From Microbacterium testaceum (GTDB lineage: Bacteria > Actinomycetota > Actinomycetes > Actinomycetales > Microbacteriaceae): a DNA stretch of 64,000 bases. The position numbers were made by a program, and so were the translations under genes. The stretch lies in NCBI RefSeq assembly GCF_001476655.1, contig NZ_LDRT01000002.1, forward strand, positions 1 to 64,000. The letters run 5' to 3'. The number at the start of each line of letters is the position of its first letter. Positions within the stretch are counted from its first letter, which is position 1. Shown piece after piece: positions 28,065-40,181 of this stretch. The notes beneath the pieces are model-generated. The model was not told the DNA's origin, did no database searches, and worked only from the letters and a program-made list of their open reading frames with translations.

Positions 28065-28828
28065 TGACCCTCGCGCGCCGCGTCATCCCGTGCCTCGACG
28101 TCGCGGGAGGCCGCGTCGTGAAGGGCGTGAACTTCCTCGACCTGCGCGACATGGGCGACCCCGTCGAACTGGCGAAGCTCTACTTCGATCAGGGCGCCGA
28201 CGAGGTCACCTTCCTCGACGTCACGGCCACGGTCGACGAGCGCTCCACCACCTACGACGTCGTGCGCCGCACCGCCGAACAGGTCTTCATCCCGCTCACG
28301 GTCGGCGGGGGAGTCCGCTCCGCCGACGACGTCGCGCGCCTGCTCGCGGTCGGCGCCGACAAGATCGGCGTCAACTCCGCTGCGATCGCCCGCCCGGCTC
28401 TGATCGGCGAGATCGCCGACCGCTTCGGCGCGCAGGTGGTCGTGCTGTCTCTCGACGTCAAGCGGGCGGCATCCACTGCCTCCGGTTTCGTCGTGACCAC
28501 CCACGGCGGGCGCACCGAGACCACCCTCGACGCCCTCGAGTGGGCTCGGGAGGCGGTCGAGCGCGGAGCGGGCGAGCTGCTGGTCAACTCGATCGACGCC
28601 GACGGGACGAAGCAGGGCTTCGATCTCGAGCTCGTCCGCCTCATGCGACAGGTCGCGGCGGTCCCGGTCATCGCCTCAGGCGGCGCGGGATCCCTCGAAC
28701 ATTTCGCCCCCGCGATCCACGCCGGCGCCGACGCCGTGCTCGCGGCATCCGTCTTCCACTCCGGCCAGCTGACCGTCGGACAGGTGAAAGAGGCCATGGC
28801 AGCGGAAGGGATCGAGGTGCGCCGATGA
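28064..28828 (+). CDS. hisF: imidazole glycerol phosphate synthase cyclase subunit
   Basis: A 254-residue TIM barrel that uses ammonia from HisH to form imidazole glycerol phosphate. It opens [20 protein letters not shown] with the catalytic Asp in CLDV; the second is in [19 protein letters not shown] and [12 protein letters not shown] are phosphate-binding loops. HisH and HisA are not in this window, so the his genes are split. One-base overlap with hisG and 4-nt overlap with hisI. Confidence 0.97.
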   Translation: MTLARRVIPCLDVAGGRVVKGVNFLDLRDMGDPVELAKLYFDQGADEVTFLDVTATVDERSTTYDVVRRTAEQVFIPLTVGGGVRSADDVARLLAVGADKIGVNSAAIARPALIGEIADRFGAQVVVLSLDVKRAASTASGFVVTTHGGRTETTLDALEWAREAVERGAGELLVNSIDADGTKQGFDLELVRLMRQVAAVPVIASGGAGSLEHFAPAIHAGADAVLAASVFHSGQLTVGQVKEAMAAEGIEVRR

Positions 28829-29163
28829 GCGTCGACCGCGTCACCTACAACGCCGACGGCCTCGTCCCCGCGGTCATCCAGCAGTTCGACACGCGCGAGG
28901 TGCTGATGATGGGGTGGATGGATGCCGAAGCCCTGAACCGCACCCTCACCAGCGGCCGCGTCACCTTCTGGTCGCGCTCGCGTCAGGAGTACTGGCGCAA
29001 GGGCGACACCTCCGGTCACATCCAGCTCGTGAAGGGCGCGCGTCTCGACTGCGACGGCGACACGCTGCTCATCGAGGTCGACCAGATCGGCGCCGCGTGC
29101 CACACGGGCGATCACACCTGTTTCGACGCCGACGACCTGCACCCGGTCGTAGGGGAGCGCTGA
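28825..29163 (+). CDS. hisI: phosphoribosyl-AMP cyclohydrolase
   Basis: A 112-residue HisI that opens the purine ring of PR-AMP. Visible motifs are [39 protein letters not shown] (metal) and the zinc cysteines in CHTGDHTCF. It is a stand-alone domain. ATG overlaps the hisF stop, and its TGA shares one base with the next ATG. In many relatives trpE follows here; in this window the Trp-associated membrane protein follows directly. Confidence 0.96.
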   Translation: MSVDRVTYNADGLVPAVIQQFDTREVLMMGWMDAEALNRTLTSGRVTFWSRSRQEYWRKGDTSGHIQLVKGARLDCDGDTLLIEVDQIGAACHTGDHTCFDADDLHPVVGER

Positions 29164-29750
29164 TGCGGCGTCCCCGCTCTCTCGCCGTCGTCGCGATGCT
29201 CCTCGCGGGCGCGATCGGCGTGATCGGCTCGACCCAGACCTGGATCGACGTGACCCTCAACGACGGCGCGCAACAGACCCTCGCCGTACCCGGCTCCGAC
29301 GCGCTTCCCGTGCTCACGCCGCTGAGCCTGGCCGCGTTGGCTCTCGGTGCCGCGCTCTCGATCGCCGGCCCGATCGTCCGGTACGTCTTCGGTGCGCTCG
29401 GTCTCGGCATCGCAGCCCTCATCGGCTTCGGCGCCACGCAGATCGTCTTCTCGACCCCCGTGTCGGCGACCGCGGCGACCGTCACCGAGGCGACCGGGAT
29501 CTCGGGAGTGGATGCCGTCGGCGACCTCGTCGCGGGACTCTCCCTGACCCCGTGGCCCACGATCACGCTGCTGGCCCAGGTCGTGCTCGCCGCCGCCGCC
29601 GTGTTCACCCTCGTGACCGCCCGCCGCTGGGGGTCGAGCGCCGGACGGAAATACCGCACGACCGGCGACTCCCCGGGGGAGGCCTCGCGCCCGCACGACG
29701 CAATCGACTCATGGGACGACCTGTCGCGCGGCGCCGACCCGACCGCCTGA
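29163..29750 (+). CDS. Trp biosynthesis-associated membrane protein
   Basis: A 195-residue membrane protein of the Trp_oprn_chp family, found next to trp genes in actinobacteria; function unknown. Four hydrophobic helices are apparent: about 6-24, 56-75, 80-100 and 130-152, then a polar, acidic C-terminal tail (SWDDLSRGADPTA). The ATG shares a base with the hisI stop. It sits at the his/trp junction without the trpE that normally precedes it. Confidence 0.85.
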   Translation: MRRPRSLAVVAMLLAGAIGVIGSTQTWIDVTLNDGAQQTLAVPGSDALPVLTPLSLAALALGAALSIAGPIVRYVFGALGLGIAALIGFGATQIVFSTPVSATAATVTEATGISGVDAVGDLVAGLSLTPWPTITLLAQVVLAAAAVFTLVTARRWGSSAGRKYRTTGDSPGEASRPHDAIDSWDDLSRGADPTA

Positions 29751-29845
29751 CGTCCGCGACGACATCCGCGGTGATGTCGGCGCAGCCGACTGCGCGAACC
29801 TCGCGACATCGAGACGACCGCGCCAGCCCCACCCCGCGGCTTCGA

Positions 29846-29851
29846 TAGACT
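29846..29851 (+). promoter_or_regulatory. candidate -10 element of the HGxxPAAW-trpCBA unit
   Basis: TAGACT predicts a leader of about 40 nt with AAGGAG near its end. I found no Trp-codon leader peptide or attenuator hairpin in it. Confidence 0.45.
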
Positions 29852-29897
29852 GGCCTCACGCTTTCCCCTGCGCCCGCGCGCGACTGTAAGGAGCCCC

Positions 29898-30128
29898 ATG
29901 AGCAACCCCATCGGTGATCCCGGCCACGGACACTCGCCCGCCGCCTGGACGGCCGTGATCATCATGCTGCTCGCGTTCACGCTCGGAACGCTGTTCTTCT
30001 GGCTCGACATGCCCGTGCTCGTCTGGGCGTCGGTCGGCCTGCTGCTCGTCGGCGCGATCGTCGGGTGGGCCATGGGCAAGGCCGGTTACGGCGCGAACGG
30101 CTCGAAGACCAGCCCGAAGGCCCACTGA
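29898..30128 (+). CDS. HGxxPAAW-motif small membrane protein
   Basis: A 76-residue protein carrying the family signature HGHSPAAW at residues 10-17, followed by two membrane helices (about 18-37 and 43-63) and a Lys-rich tail. The family is conserved in actinobacterial trp clusters just before trpC; its function is unknown. SD AAGGAG precedes the ATG. It ends 2 nt before the trpC GTG. Confidence 0.88.
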   Translation: MSNPIGDPGHGHSPAAWTAVIIMLLAFTLGTLFFWLDMPVLVWASVGLLLVGAIVGWAMGKAGYGANGSKTSPKAH

Positions 30129-30130
30129 CC

Positions 30131-30907
30131 GTGCTGGCCGATCTCACGGCCGGGGCGGTAGAAGACGCAGACAAGCGCGCCGAGGCGCGTCCTCTCGCCG
30201 AGGTCGAGCGCGATGCCCTCGCGCAGACCCCCGCGCGGGACGCCCTCGCGGTGCTCGCGCCCGCCGACCGGGTCAAGATCATCGCCGAGGTCAAGCGCGC
30301 GAGCCCCTCGCGCGGCGACCTCGCGTCGATCCCCGATCCCGCGCACCAGGCCCGGCTCTACGAAGAGGGTGGGGCGTCCGCGATCTCGGTGCTCACCGAG
30401 GGCCGCAAGTTCAAGGGCAGCCTCGCCGATCTCGAGGCCGTCCGGGCGGCCGTCAGCGTTCCCATACTGCGCAAAGACTTCATCGCCACGCCGTACCAGG
30501 TGCTGGAGGCCCGCGCATCAGGTGCCGACCTCGCGCTCTTGATCGTCGCCGCGCTCGACCAGAAGACCCTCGCCGAGCTCTACGGTCTCGTGACCGATCT
30601 CGGAATGACGGCTCTCGTCGAGACGCACTCGGCCGAAGAGCTCGAACGCGCCGCCGACCTCGGCGCGAAGCTCATCGGCGTGAACGCGCGCAACCTCTCG
30701 ACCTTCGAGCTCGACCGCGACCTGTTCGGATCCCTCGTCGACCGCTTCCCGGCCGACGCCGTCAAGATCGCCGAGTCGGCGGTGCTCGCCCCCGCCGACG
30801 TGGCCCACTACCGTGCAGCGGGCGCCGATGTCGTGCTCGTGGGCGAGGCTCTCGTCACGGGCGACCCCGTCGCCACGCTCCGCGCGTTCCTCCAGGAGAC
30901 GTCATGA
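30131..30907 (+). CDS. trpC: indole-3-glycerol phosphate synthase
   Basis: A 258-residue IGPS, a TIM barrel that closes the indole ring. Diagnostic segments: [73 protein letters not shown] and [12 protein letters not shown]. It is not fused to TrpF, which is absent from this window. GTG start at 30131; its TGA overlaps the trpB ATG. Confidence 0.96.
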   Translation: MLADLTAGAVEDADKRAEARPLAEVERDALAQTPARDALAVLAPADRVKIIAEVKRASPSRGDLASIPDPAHQARLYEEGGASAISVLTEGRKFKGSLADLEAVRAAVSVPILRKDFIATPYQVLEARASGADLALLIVAALDQKTLAELYGLVTDLGMTALVETHSAEELERAADLGAKLIGVNARNLSTFELDRDLFGSLVDRFPADAVKIAESAVLAPADVAHYRAAGADVVLVGEALVTGDPVATLRAFLQETS

Positions 30908-32235
30908 CCACCAGCCTGCGCGACCAGAAGGGGCCGTTCTTCGGCGACTTCGGCGGCCGGTACATGCCCGAATCGCTCATCGCCGCGATCGACGAGCTGA
31001 CCGCTGTCTACGAATCGGCGATGGCCGACCCCGCGTTCCACGCCGAGTTGCGCTCTTTGCTCCATGATTACGCCGGCCGACCGTCGGCGCTGACCGAAGT
31101 GCCCCGCTTCGCCGAGCACGCGGGAGGCGCTCGCGTCTTCCTCAAGCGGGAAGACCTGAACCACACCGGCTCGCACAAGATCAACAACGTGCTCGGACAG
31201 GCACTGCTCACCAAGCGCCTCGGCAAGACCCGCGTGATCGCCGAGACAGGTGCCGGCCAGCACGGCGTCGCCACCGCGACGGCGGCGGCCCTTTTCGGTC
31301 TCGACTGCGTCGTCTACATGGGCGAGGTCGACACCGAGCGCCAGGCCCTCAATGTCGCCCGCATGCGCCTGCTCGGCGCCGAGGTCGTCCCCGTCACGAC
31401 CGGCTCGCGCACGTTGAAAGATGCGATCAACGAGGCGTACCGCGACTGGGTCGCCTCGGTCGAGACGACCAACTACATCTTCGGCACCGCCGCGGGCCCT
31501 CACCCCTTCCCGGCGATGGTCCGCGACTTCCAGAAGATCATCGGTGAAGAGACCCGCGCCGAGTTCCTCGAGCGCATCGGCCGGCTCCCCGACGCCGTGT
31601 TCGCGTGCGTCGGCGGTGGATCGAACGCAATCGGCATGTTCGACGCGTTCCTCGACGACGAGGGCGTGGCCCTTTACGGCGTCGAGGCGGCCGGCGACGG
31701 CGTCGACACGCCCAAGCACGCGGCATCCATCGGTCGGGGGCGCCCGGGCGTGCTGCACGGCGCGCGCACGTACGTGCTGCAGGACGAAGACGGTCAGACC
31801 ACCGAGTCGCACTCGATCTCGGCGGGCCTCGACTACCCGGGTGTCGGACCCGAGCACGCGTGGCTCGCCGACATCGGTCGCGCGCTGTACATCCCCGCGA
31901 CCGACGACGAGGCCATGCAGGCGCTCCGCCTGCTCTCGCGCACCGAGGGCATCATCCCCGCGATCGAGTCGGCCCATGCTCTGGCCGGCGCCCTGCGCAT
32001 CGGTCGCGAGCTGGGTCCGGATGCCGTCATCGCCATCAACCTCTCCGGTCGAGGCGACAAAGACATGGACACCGCTGCCCGCTACTTCGATCTCTACGAT
32101 GCCGAGCACGCACCCCCACCCGAGGGCCGTCCGGTGCAGACCGCCGGTGCGGAGACCGTGGCATCCGCCGCGGGTTCACCGGTCGATGTGACGCCGGCCC
32201 CGGATGCCGCGAGCGGCGCGGGAGTGGAGCTGTGA
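30904..32235 (+). CDS. trpB: tryptophan synthase beta chain
   Basis: A 443-residue PLP enzyme joining indole and serine. [10 protein letters not shown] opens the domain, HTGSHKINN holds the PLP lysine, [12 protein letters not shown] follows, and [10 protein letters not shown] binds PLP phosphate. The last 40 or so residues (from about [12 protein letters not shown]) form a Pro/Ala-rich extension beyond the usual TrpB end, probably disordered. Overlaps of 4 nt join it to trpC and trpA. Confidence 0.97.
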   Translation: MTTSLRDQKGPFFGDFGGRYMPESLIAAIDELTAVYESAMADPAFHAELRSLLHDYAGRPSALTEVPRFAEHAGGARVFLKREDLNHTGSHKINNVLGQALLTKRLGKTRVIAETGAGQHGVATATAAALFGLDCVVYMGEVDTERQALNVARMRLLGAEVVPVTTGSRTLKDAINEAYRDWVASVETTNYIFGTAAGPHPFPAMVRDFQKIIGEETRAEFLERIGRLPDAVFACVGGGSNAIGMFDAFLDDEGVALYGVEAAGDGVDTPKHAASIGRGRPGVLHGARTYVLQDEDGQTTESHSISAGLDYPGVGPEHAWLADIGRALYIPATDDEAMQALRLLSRTEGIIPAIESAHALAGALRIGRELGPDAVIAINLSGRGDKDMDTAARYFDLYDAEHAPPPEGRPVQTAGAETVASAAGSPVDVTPAPDAASGAGVEL

Positions 32236-33023
32236 CCTCGCGTGTCTCGGCGGCGATCGAGGCCGCACACGCCGAGGGCCGCGGTGCGTTCGTCGCGTAC
32301 CTGCCCGCCGGCTTCCCCGACGTCCCCACGAGCGTCGAAGCGATCGTCGCCCTCGCCGAGGCCGGTGCCGACGTCATCGAGCTCGGTCCGCCCTACAGCG
32401 ATCCGGTCATGGACGGACTCGTCATCCAGGAGGCGACGCAGACGGCGCTCGCCAACGGCTTCCGCATGCGCGACCTCTTCGCGATCATCCGCGAGGTCAC
32501 GGCCCGCACCGACGTGCCCATCCTCGTCATGACGTACTGGAACCTCGTCGAGCAGTACGGCGTCGACCGCTACGCCGACGAGCTCGTGGCGGCCGGGGGA
32601 GCGGGGCTCATCACCCCCGACATCACACCCGACGCGGCCGCCGAGTGGATCGCGACGAGCGAGCGCACCGGTCTCGACCGGGTCTTCCTCGCCGCCCCCA
32701 CCTCGACGGATGAACGCCTCCGCATGATCGTCGAGGCCTCGACGGGCTTCGTCTACACCGTGTCGACGATGGGGATCACGGGGGAGCGCGCCGAACTGGA
32801 TGCCGCCGCCCGCCGACTCGTCGAACGACTGCGGGCGCACGGCGCCGCCCACGCGTGCGTCGGCATCGGGATCTCCAACGCCGCGCAGGTCGCCGGGGTC
32901 GTCGAGTACGCCGACGGCGCGATCGTCGGGACCGCTCTGGTCAAGGCTCTGCGGGACGGGGGCGTCGAGGGCCTGTCCACCCTCGCGCGGGAGCTGTCCG
33001 CGGGCACCGCGCGGCGCGCCTAG
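32232..33023 (+). CDS. trpA: tryptophan synthase alpha chain
   Basis: A 263-residue TIM barrel that cleaves indole-3-glycerol phosphate. Catalytic Glu and Asp lie in [16 protein letters not shown]; other landmarks are [35 protein letters not shown] and [14 protein letters not shown] start overlaps the trpB stop. Its own TAG stop forms part of the candidate lgt -10 element. Confidence 0.96.
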   Translation: MTSRVSAAIEAAHAEGRGAFVAYLPAGFPDVPTSVEAIVALAEAGADVIELGPPYSDPVMDGLVIQEATQTALANGFRMRDLFAIIREVTARTDVPILVMTYWNLVEQYGVDRYADELVAAGGAGLITPDITPDAAAEWIATSERTGLDRVFLAAPTSTDERLRMIVEASTGFVYTVSTMGITGERAELDAAARRLVERLRAHGAAHACVGIGISNAAQVAGVVEYADGAIVGTALVKALRDGGVEGLSTLARELSAGTARRA

Positions 33024-33026
33024 ACT
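33021..33026 (+). promoter_or_regulatory. candidate -10 element of lgt
   Basis: TAGACT includes the trpA stop codon and lies 7 nt before the lgt ATG, so lgt can be expressed separately and probably without a leader. Confidence 0.5.
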
Positions 33027-33033
33027 CTTTCGC

Positions 33034-34038
33034 ATGACGTTCGCCCTCTCGAGCGCCGCCTCCGGCGTGCTCGCCAGCATCCCGAGCCCGACGATCTCCT
33101 TCGTCGATCTCGGTCCGCTCCGCATCCACTTCTATGCCCTGTGCATCGTCGCGGGCATCATCGTGGCGCTGCTGCTCACCAACGCGCGTCTGACGCGACG
33201 CGGCGCGGAGAAGTGGGTCGTCATCGACATCTGCCTCCTGGCGGTGCCGCTGGCCATCATCGTGGCCCGCATCTACCACGTCGCCACCCACGCGGGCTTC
33301 TACTTCGGCCCCGGCTCCAACCCGTGGAACATCACCCAGCCCGGCTCCGTGTGGGCCATCTGGGAGGGCGGCATCGCGATCTACGGCGCGCTCATCGGTG
33401 GTGCCATCGGCGCGATCCTCGGCTGCAAGTGGAGCGGCATCCGCTTCTGGACCTTCGCAGACGCCCTCGCTCCGGGCCTCATCATCGCGCAGGCCATGGG
33501 TCGTTTCGGCAACTGGTTCAACCAGGAGCTGTTCGGTCAACCCACCGACCTGCCGTGGGGCCTCGAGATCGCCCCGGGCAACCCCGCCATCCCGGTCGGC
33601 CTCCCCGCCGGCACGCTCTTCCACCCGACGTTCCTCTACGAGGTCATCTGGAACCTGCTCGGTGCCGCCGTCATCCTGTATGTCGGCAAGCGCTTCACCC
33701 TGCAGTGGGGCAAGCAGTTCGCGATCTACCTCATGTGGTACAGCGCCGGACGCATCGTGTGGGAGTCGATCCGCGTCGACCCCAGCGACATCGTCCTCGG
33801 CCTCCGCACGAACGTGTGGGCCGCGATCTTCGGCGTGGTGCTCGGTCTGGTCATCTTCATCGTGCAGTCGCGTCGTCACCAGGGCCTGGAACCGTCGCCC
33901 TACGCACCCGGGCGCGAATCGAAGGCTCCGGGGGCTGTAGACTCAACCGACCCCTCTGACTTCGTCGACGTGAGCGAGCCGCCCGCGACGAACGACACCG
34001 TCGGCACCAGCGCCACAAGCAGCCCCGCCACGAACTAA
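33034..34038 (+). CDS. lgt: prolipoprotein diacylglyceryl transferase
   Basis: A 334-residue multi-pass membrane enzyme that attaches diacylglycerol to lipobox cysteines. It has about seven hydrophobic helices and the Lgt signature [16 protein letters not shown], with [12 protein letters not shown] in the first helix. The last 50 residues form a polar Ser/Thr/Pro-rich cytosolic tail. It lies after trpA as in several actinobacteria. The two lipoproteins at 50957 and 56860 are likely substrates. Confidence 0.95.
   Translation: MTFALSSAASGVLASIPSPTISFVDLGPLRIHFYALCIVAGIIVALLLTNARLTRRGAEKWVVIDICLLAVPLAIIVARIYHVATHAGFYFGPGSNPWNITQPGSVWAIWEGGIAIYGALIGGAIGAILGCKWSGIRFWTFADALAPGLIIAQAMGRFGNWFNQELFGQPTDLPWGLEIAPGNPAIPVGLPAGTLFHPTFLYEVIWNLLGAAVILYVGKRFTLQWGKQFAIYLMWYSAGRIVWESIRVDPSDIVLGLRTNVWAAIFGVVLGLVIFIVQSRRHQGLEPSPYAPGRESKAPGAVDSTDPSDFVDVSEPPATNDTVGTSATSSPATN
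33938..33943 (+). promoter_or_regulatory. candidate -10 element of gltB inside lgt
   Basis: TAGACT near the 3' end of lgt would give a gltB leader of about 140 nt. The spacer 34039-34090 has no obvious structure. Confidence 0.3.
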
Positions 34039-34090
34039 CTCTCTGGGCCGACGTCGTCCCATTCGAAGCATCAACGTGAGGACGGTTGAT

Positions 34091-37000
34091 ATGGCTTCCA
34101 GCCTGCGCTCCGACACCGTCGGAGGTTCATTCCCGGCCCGACAGGGAATGTACGACCCGTCGTTCGAGAAAGACGCCTGTGGCCTCGCCATGGTCGCGAC
34201 TCTCCGCGGCGAGGCCGGGCACGACATCGTCGACCTGGCCCTGACCGCCCTGCGCAACCTCGAGCACCGCGGTGCCATCGGCTCGGATGCCGGTACCGGC
34301 GACGGTGCCGGCATCCTCACCCAGATGCCGGATGCCTTCCTGCGCGAGGTCGTGGACTTCGCCCTTCCGCCGGTGGGGGAGTACGCCGCGGGAATGGTCT
34401 TCCTTCCCCTCGGGCACGACGAACGTGACGCCATGAAGGCGGGCATCGAAGAGATCGCGCGTCACGAGAACCTCGAGGTGCTCGGCTGGCGTGAGGTGCC
34501 CACCGAGCCCGACAATCTCGGCAAGCTCGCGTTCGAGGCGCGCCCCGCCTTCGAGCAGCTGTTCGTCTCGCGCCCGGCCGCGGGAGAGCAGCCGGCCCTG
34601 TCGGGGATCGCTCTCGACCGGCGCGTCTATCGCCTGCGCAAGCGCGCCCGCCACGAACTCGACGCGTACTTCGTCTCGCTGTCCAGCCGCACGCTCGGCT
34701 ACAAGGGCATGGTCACCACGCTGCAGCTCGAGCCGTTCTACCCGGACCTGCAGGACGCGCGGTTCGCGTCCGAGCTCGCCGTCGTGCACTCGCGCTACTC
34801 CACGAACACCTTCCCGTCGTGGCCCCTCGCGCAGCCGCTGCGCATGCTCGCGCACAACGGCGAGATCAACACCGTCAAGGGCAACCGCAACTGGATGCGC
34901 GCGCGCCAGTCGCAGCTCGAGTCCGAGCTCATCGGCGATGTCCGTCCGTTGCTGCCCATCTGCACCGAGGGCGCCAGCGACTCGGCATCCTTCGACGAAG
35001 TCCTCGAGCTGCTGACCCTCACCGGTCGCAGCCTCCCGCACGCGATCATGATGATGGTCCCCGAGGCCTACGAGAAGCAGGCGACGATCGACCCCGATCT
35101 GCGCGCCTTCTACGACTACCACTCCATGCAGATGGAGCCGTGGGACGGTCCCGCCGCCCTGATCTTCACCGACGGCACGCTCGTCGGCGCCACCCTCGAC
35201 CGCAACGGTCTGCGTCCCGGCCGCTGGACCGAGACCACCGACGGGCTCGTCGTCATCGGGTCCGAGACCGGCGTGCTCGACTTCGCTCCCGAGCGGATCA
35301 AGCGTCGCGGACGACTGCAGCCCGGTCGGATGTTCCTCGTCGACACGGCCGAGCGCCGCATCGTCGAGGACGAAGAGATCAAGGCCGGCCTCGCGGCTCT
35401 CGAGCCCTGGCAGGAATGGGTCGACGCCGGACGCGTCAAGCTCAGCGAGCTCCCGGAGCGCGAGCACATCGTGCACCCGATCGCCTCGATCACGCGCCGC
35501 CAGCGCACGTTCGGCTACACCGAAGAGGAAGTCCGTCTGCTGCTGACCCCGATGGGGCAGGGGGGCGCCGAGCCGCTCGGTGCGATGGGCAGCGATGCGC
35601 CCGTCGCCGTCCTCAGCGACCGTCCGCGTCTGCTGTTCGACTACTTCTCGCAGCAGTTCGCGCAGGTCACCAACCCCCCGCTCGACTCCATCCGCGAAGA
35701 GGTCGTCACCTCGCTGTCGCTGGGTCTCGGCCCGGAGCGCAACCTGCTCGACTGGGGTCCGGAGCACACGCGCACCGTGACGCTCGACTTCCCCGTCATC
35801 GACAACGACGAGCTCGCGAAGATCCAGCACATCGACACGGCCCTGCGCGGGCGTTCCTCGGTGACGATCCGCGGTCTGTACCGCGTCGAGGCCGGGCACA
35901 AGGGGCTGCAGAAGCGGCTCACGCAGATGTGCACCGAGGTCGACCAGGCGATCGAGGACGGCGCGGAGTTCATCGTGCTCAGCGATCGCGACTCGAACAA
36001 GGACCTCGCGCCGATCCCGTCGCTGCTCATGCTCGCGGCCGTGCACCACCACCTCATCCGCAAAGAGACCCGCATGAAGGTCGGTCTCGTGGTCGAGGCC
36101 GGCGACGTACGCGAGGTCCACCACGTCGCCACGCTGATCGGCTACGGTGCGTCGGCGGTCAACCCGTACCTCGCCATGGAGACCGTCGAGTACCTCGTGC
36201 GGGCGGGCTTCATCACCGGCGTCACGCCTGAGAAGGCCGTCAAGAACCTGATCTACGCGCTCGGCAAGGGCGTGCTGAAGATCATGTCGAAGATGGGCAT
36301 CTCGACCGTGTCCTCGTACGCGGGTGCGCAGGTCTTCGAGGCTGTCGGCCTGTCGCGCGAGTTCGTCGACGCGTACTTCACTGGCACCGAGTCCAAGCTG
36401 GGTGGCGTCGGCCTCGACGTCATCGCCGCCGAGAACGCGGCGCGCCACGAGTACGCCTACCCCGAAGATGCGGCCGCTCGTGCCCACGAGCGTCTGTGGA
36501 CCGGTGGTGAGTACCAGTGGCGCCGTGACGGGGCCCCTCACCTCTTCAACCCCGACACGGTGTTCCGTCTGCAGCACGCCACCCGCGAGCGCCGCTACGA
36601 CATCTTCCGCGAGTACACGCACCTGATCGACGACCAGGCGCACGAGCTGAAGACGCTCCGCGGGCTCTTCGAGCTGCGGACCGGGGTCCGCCCGCCCGTG
36701 CCGATCGACGAGGTCGAGCCGGTGTCGGCGATCGTGAAGCGCTTCTCCACCGGCGCGATGAGCTACGGCTCGATCTCGCAGGAGGCGCACGAGGTCCTCG
36801 CCGTCGCCATGAACCAGATCGGCGGCAAGTCCAACACCGGTGAGGGGGGAGAAGACGTCGACCGTCTGCTCGACCCCACCCGTCGCAGTGCCATCAAGCA
36901 GGTGGCATCCGGTCGGTTCGGTGTGACGAGCCTCTACCTGACCGAGGCCGACGACATCCAGATCAAGCTCGCCCAGGGCGCCAAGCCCGGCGAGGGCGGT

Positions 37001-38660
37001 CAGCTGCCGCCGACCAAGGTCTACCCGTGGGTCGCGCGGACGCGCCACGCGACCGCGGGCGTGGGACTCATCTCCCCGCCGCCGCACCACGACATCTACT
37101 CGATCGAAGACCTCAAGCAGCTCATCTTCGACCTCAAGCGCGCCAACCCGAAGGCGCGCATCCACACCAAGCTCGTCAGCCAGTCGGGCATCGGCGCGGT
37201 CGCGGCGGGTGTCGCGAAGGCGCTGAGCGACGTCATCCTCGTCTCCGGGCAGGACGGCGGCACGGGTGCGAGCCCGATGAACTCGCTCAAGCACGCGGGC
37301 ACCCCGTGGGAGCTGGGTCTCGCCGAGACGCAGCAGACGCTCATGCTCAACGGCATGCGCGACCGCGTGGTGGTGCAGGTGGACGGTCAGATGAAGACCG
37401 GTCGCGACGTCATCATCGGTGCGCTCCTGGGCGCCGAGGAGTTCGGTTTCGCCACGGCCCCGCTCGTGGTCTCGGGCTGCATCATGATGCGCGTCTGCCA
37501 CCTCGACACCTGCCCCGTGGGCGTCGCGACGCAGAACCCCGTCCTGCGCTCGCGCTTCACCGGCAAGGCCGAATACATCGTCACCTTCATGGAGTTCATC
37601 GCCCAGGAGGTGCGCGAGTACCTGGCCGCTCTCGGGTACCGCTCGATCGACGAGATCGTCGGTCGCGCGGAGCTTCTCGACGTCAACGGCGCGGTCGAGC
37701 ACTGGAAGGCCCGGGGTCTCAACCTCGCCCCGATCCTCGAGGGTCCGCGCTTCGCGGACGACGAGCCGCGACGCCACGGGCGCAACCAGGACCACGAGCT
37801 CGAGGAGCACTTCGACATCCAGCTCATCGAGCGTGCCCAAGACGTCGTCGCCCGCGGCGGGCAGATCACGATCGACCTGCCCATCCGCAACACCGCTCGC
37901 GCGGTGGGGACGATGCTCGGCCACCACGTCACCAAGGCGCACGGTGAGCACGGGCTTCCCGAGGGCTCCATCGACGTGCGTCTGACCGGCTCGGCCGGAC
38001 AGTCGTTCGGGGCGTTCATGCCCGCCGGCATCACGCTGCGCCTCGAGGGCGACTCGAACGACTATGTCGGCAAGGGTCTGTCGGGCGGCACGATCGTCGT
38101 GCGTCCGCCGCGCGGCTCGACGTTCGCGGCCTCCGAGAACGTCATCGCCGGCAACGTCATCGGCTACGGCGCGACGCAGGGACAGATGTTCCTCAACGGC
38201 GTCGTCGGTGAGCGCTTCCTCGTCCGCAACTCCGGGGCGACCGCGGTCGTCGAGGGCGTGGGAGACCACGCGCTCGAGTACATGACCGGTGGCCTGGCGG
38301 TGATCCTCGGCGCCACGGGCCGCAACCTCGGTGCCGGTATGTCGGGGGGGCAGGCGTACGTCTACCGTCTCGACCGTGATCTGGTGAACCGCGAGGCGCT
38401 GGCCTCCGGGGAGCTCGTCCTCGGTGAACTCGGATCCGGGGATGCCGAGATCCTCCGCGACCTGCTCGAGAAGCATGTCGCCGAGACCGATTCCACGTTG
38501 GCCCGCCGTCTCGTCGATGACTTCGAGACCGAGGTGCACAATTTCGTCCGGGTGCTGCCGCGCGATTATGCCGCTGTGCTGCAGACCCGCCAGGAGGCGC
38601 TTGCCGAGGGGCTCGACCCCGATGGCGACGTCGTCTGGAAGCGCATTCTGGAGGTGACGG

Positions 38661-38668
<8 letters not shown>
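34091..38668 (+). CDS. gltB: glutamate synthase large subunit
   Basis: A 1525-residue GOGAT alpha subunit: it takes the amide of glutamine and transfers it to 2-oxoglutarate. The class II amidotransferase nucleophile is C30 (KDACGLAMV), exposed after removal of a short propeptide. The FMN domain includes [15 protein letters not shown], and the 3Fe-4S cysteines lie in [17 protein letters not shown]. The C-terminal beta-helix has repeats such as [10 protein letters not shown] preferred the ATG at 34091 (GAGGA upstream) over a GTG at 34076. It overlaps gltD by 8 nt. Confidence 0.97.
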
Positions 38669-40127
<1,459 letters not shown>

Positions 40128-40181
40128 GCTGGCAAGGGCCGATCCGGCCACTTCCCGAATCCTCACGGAGCTTGAAAACGG

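Noticed and set aside
29751-29897. Trp attenuator or leader peptide before trpC
   Set aside because: No short ORF with Trp codons and no alternative hairpins could be found in the 147-nt gap.
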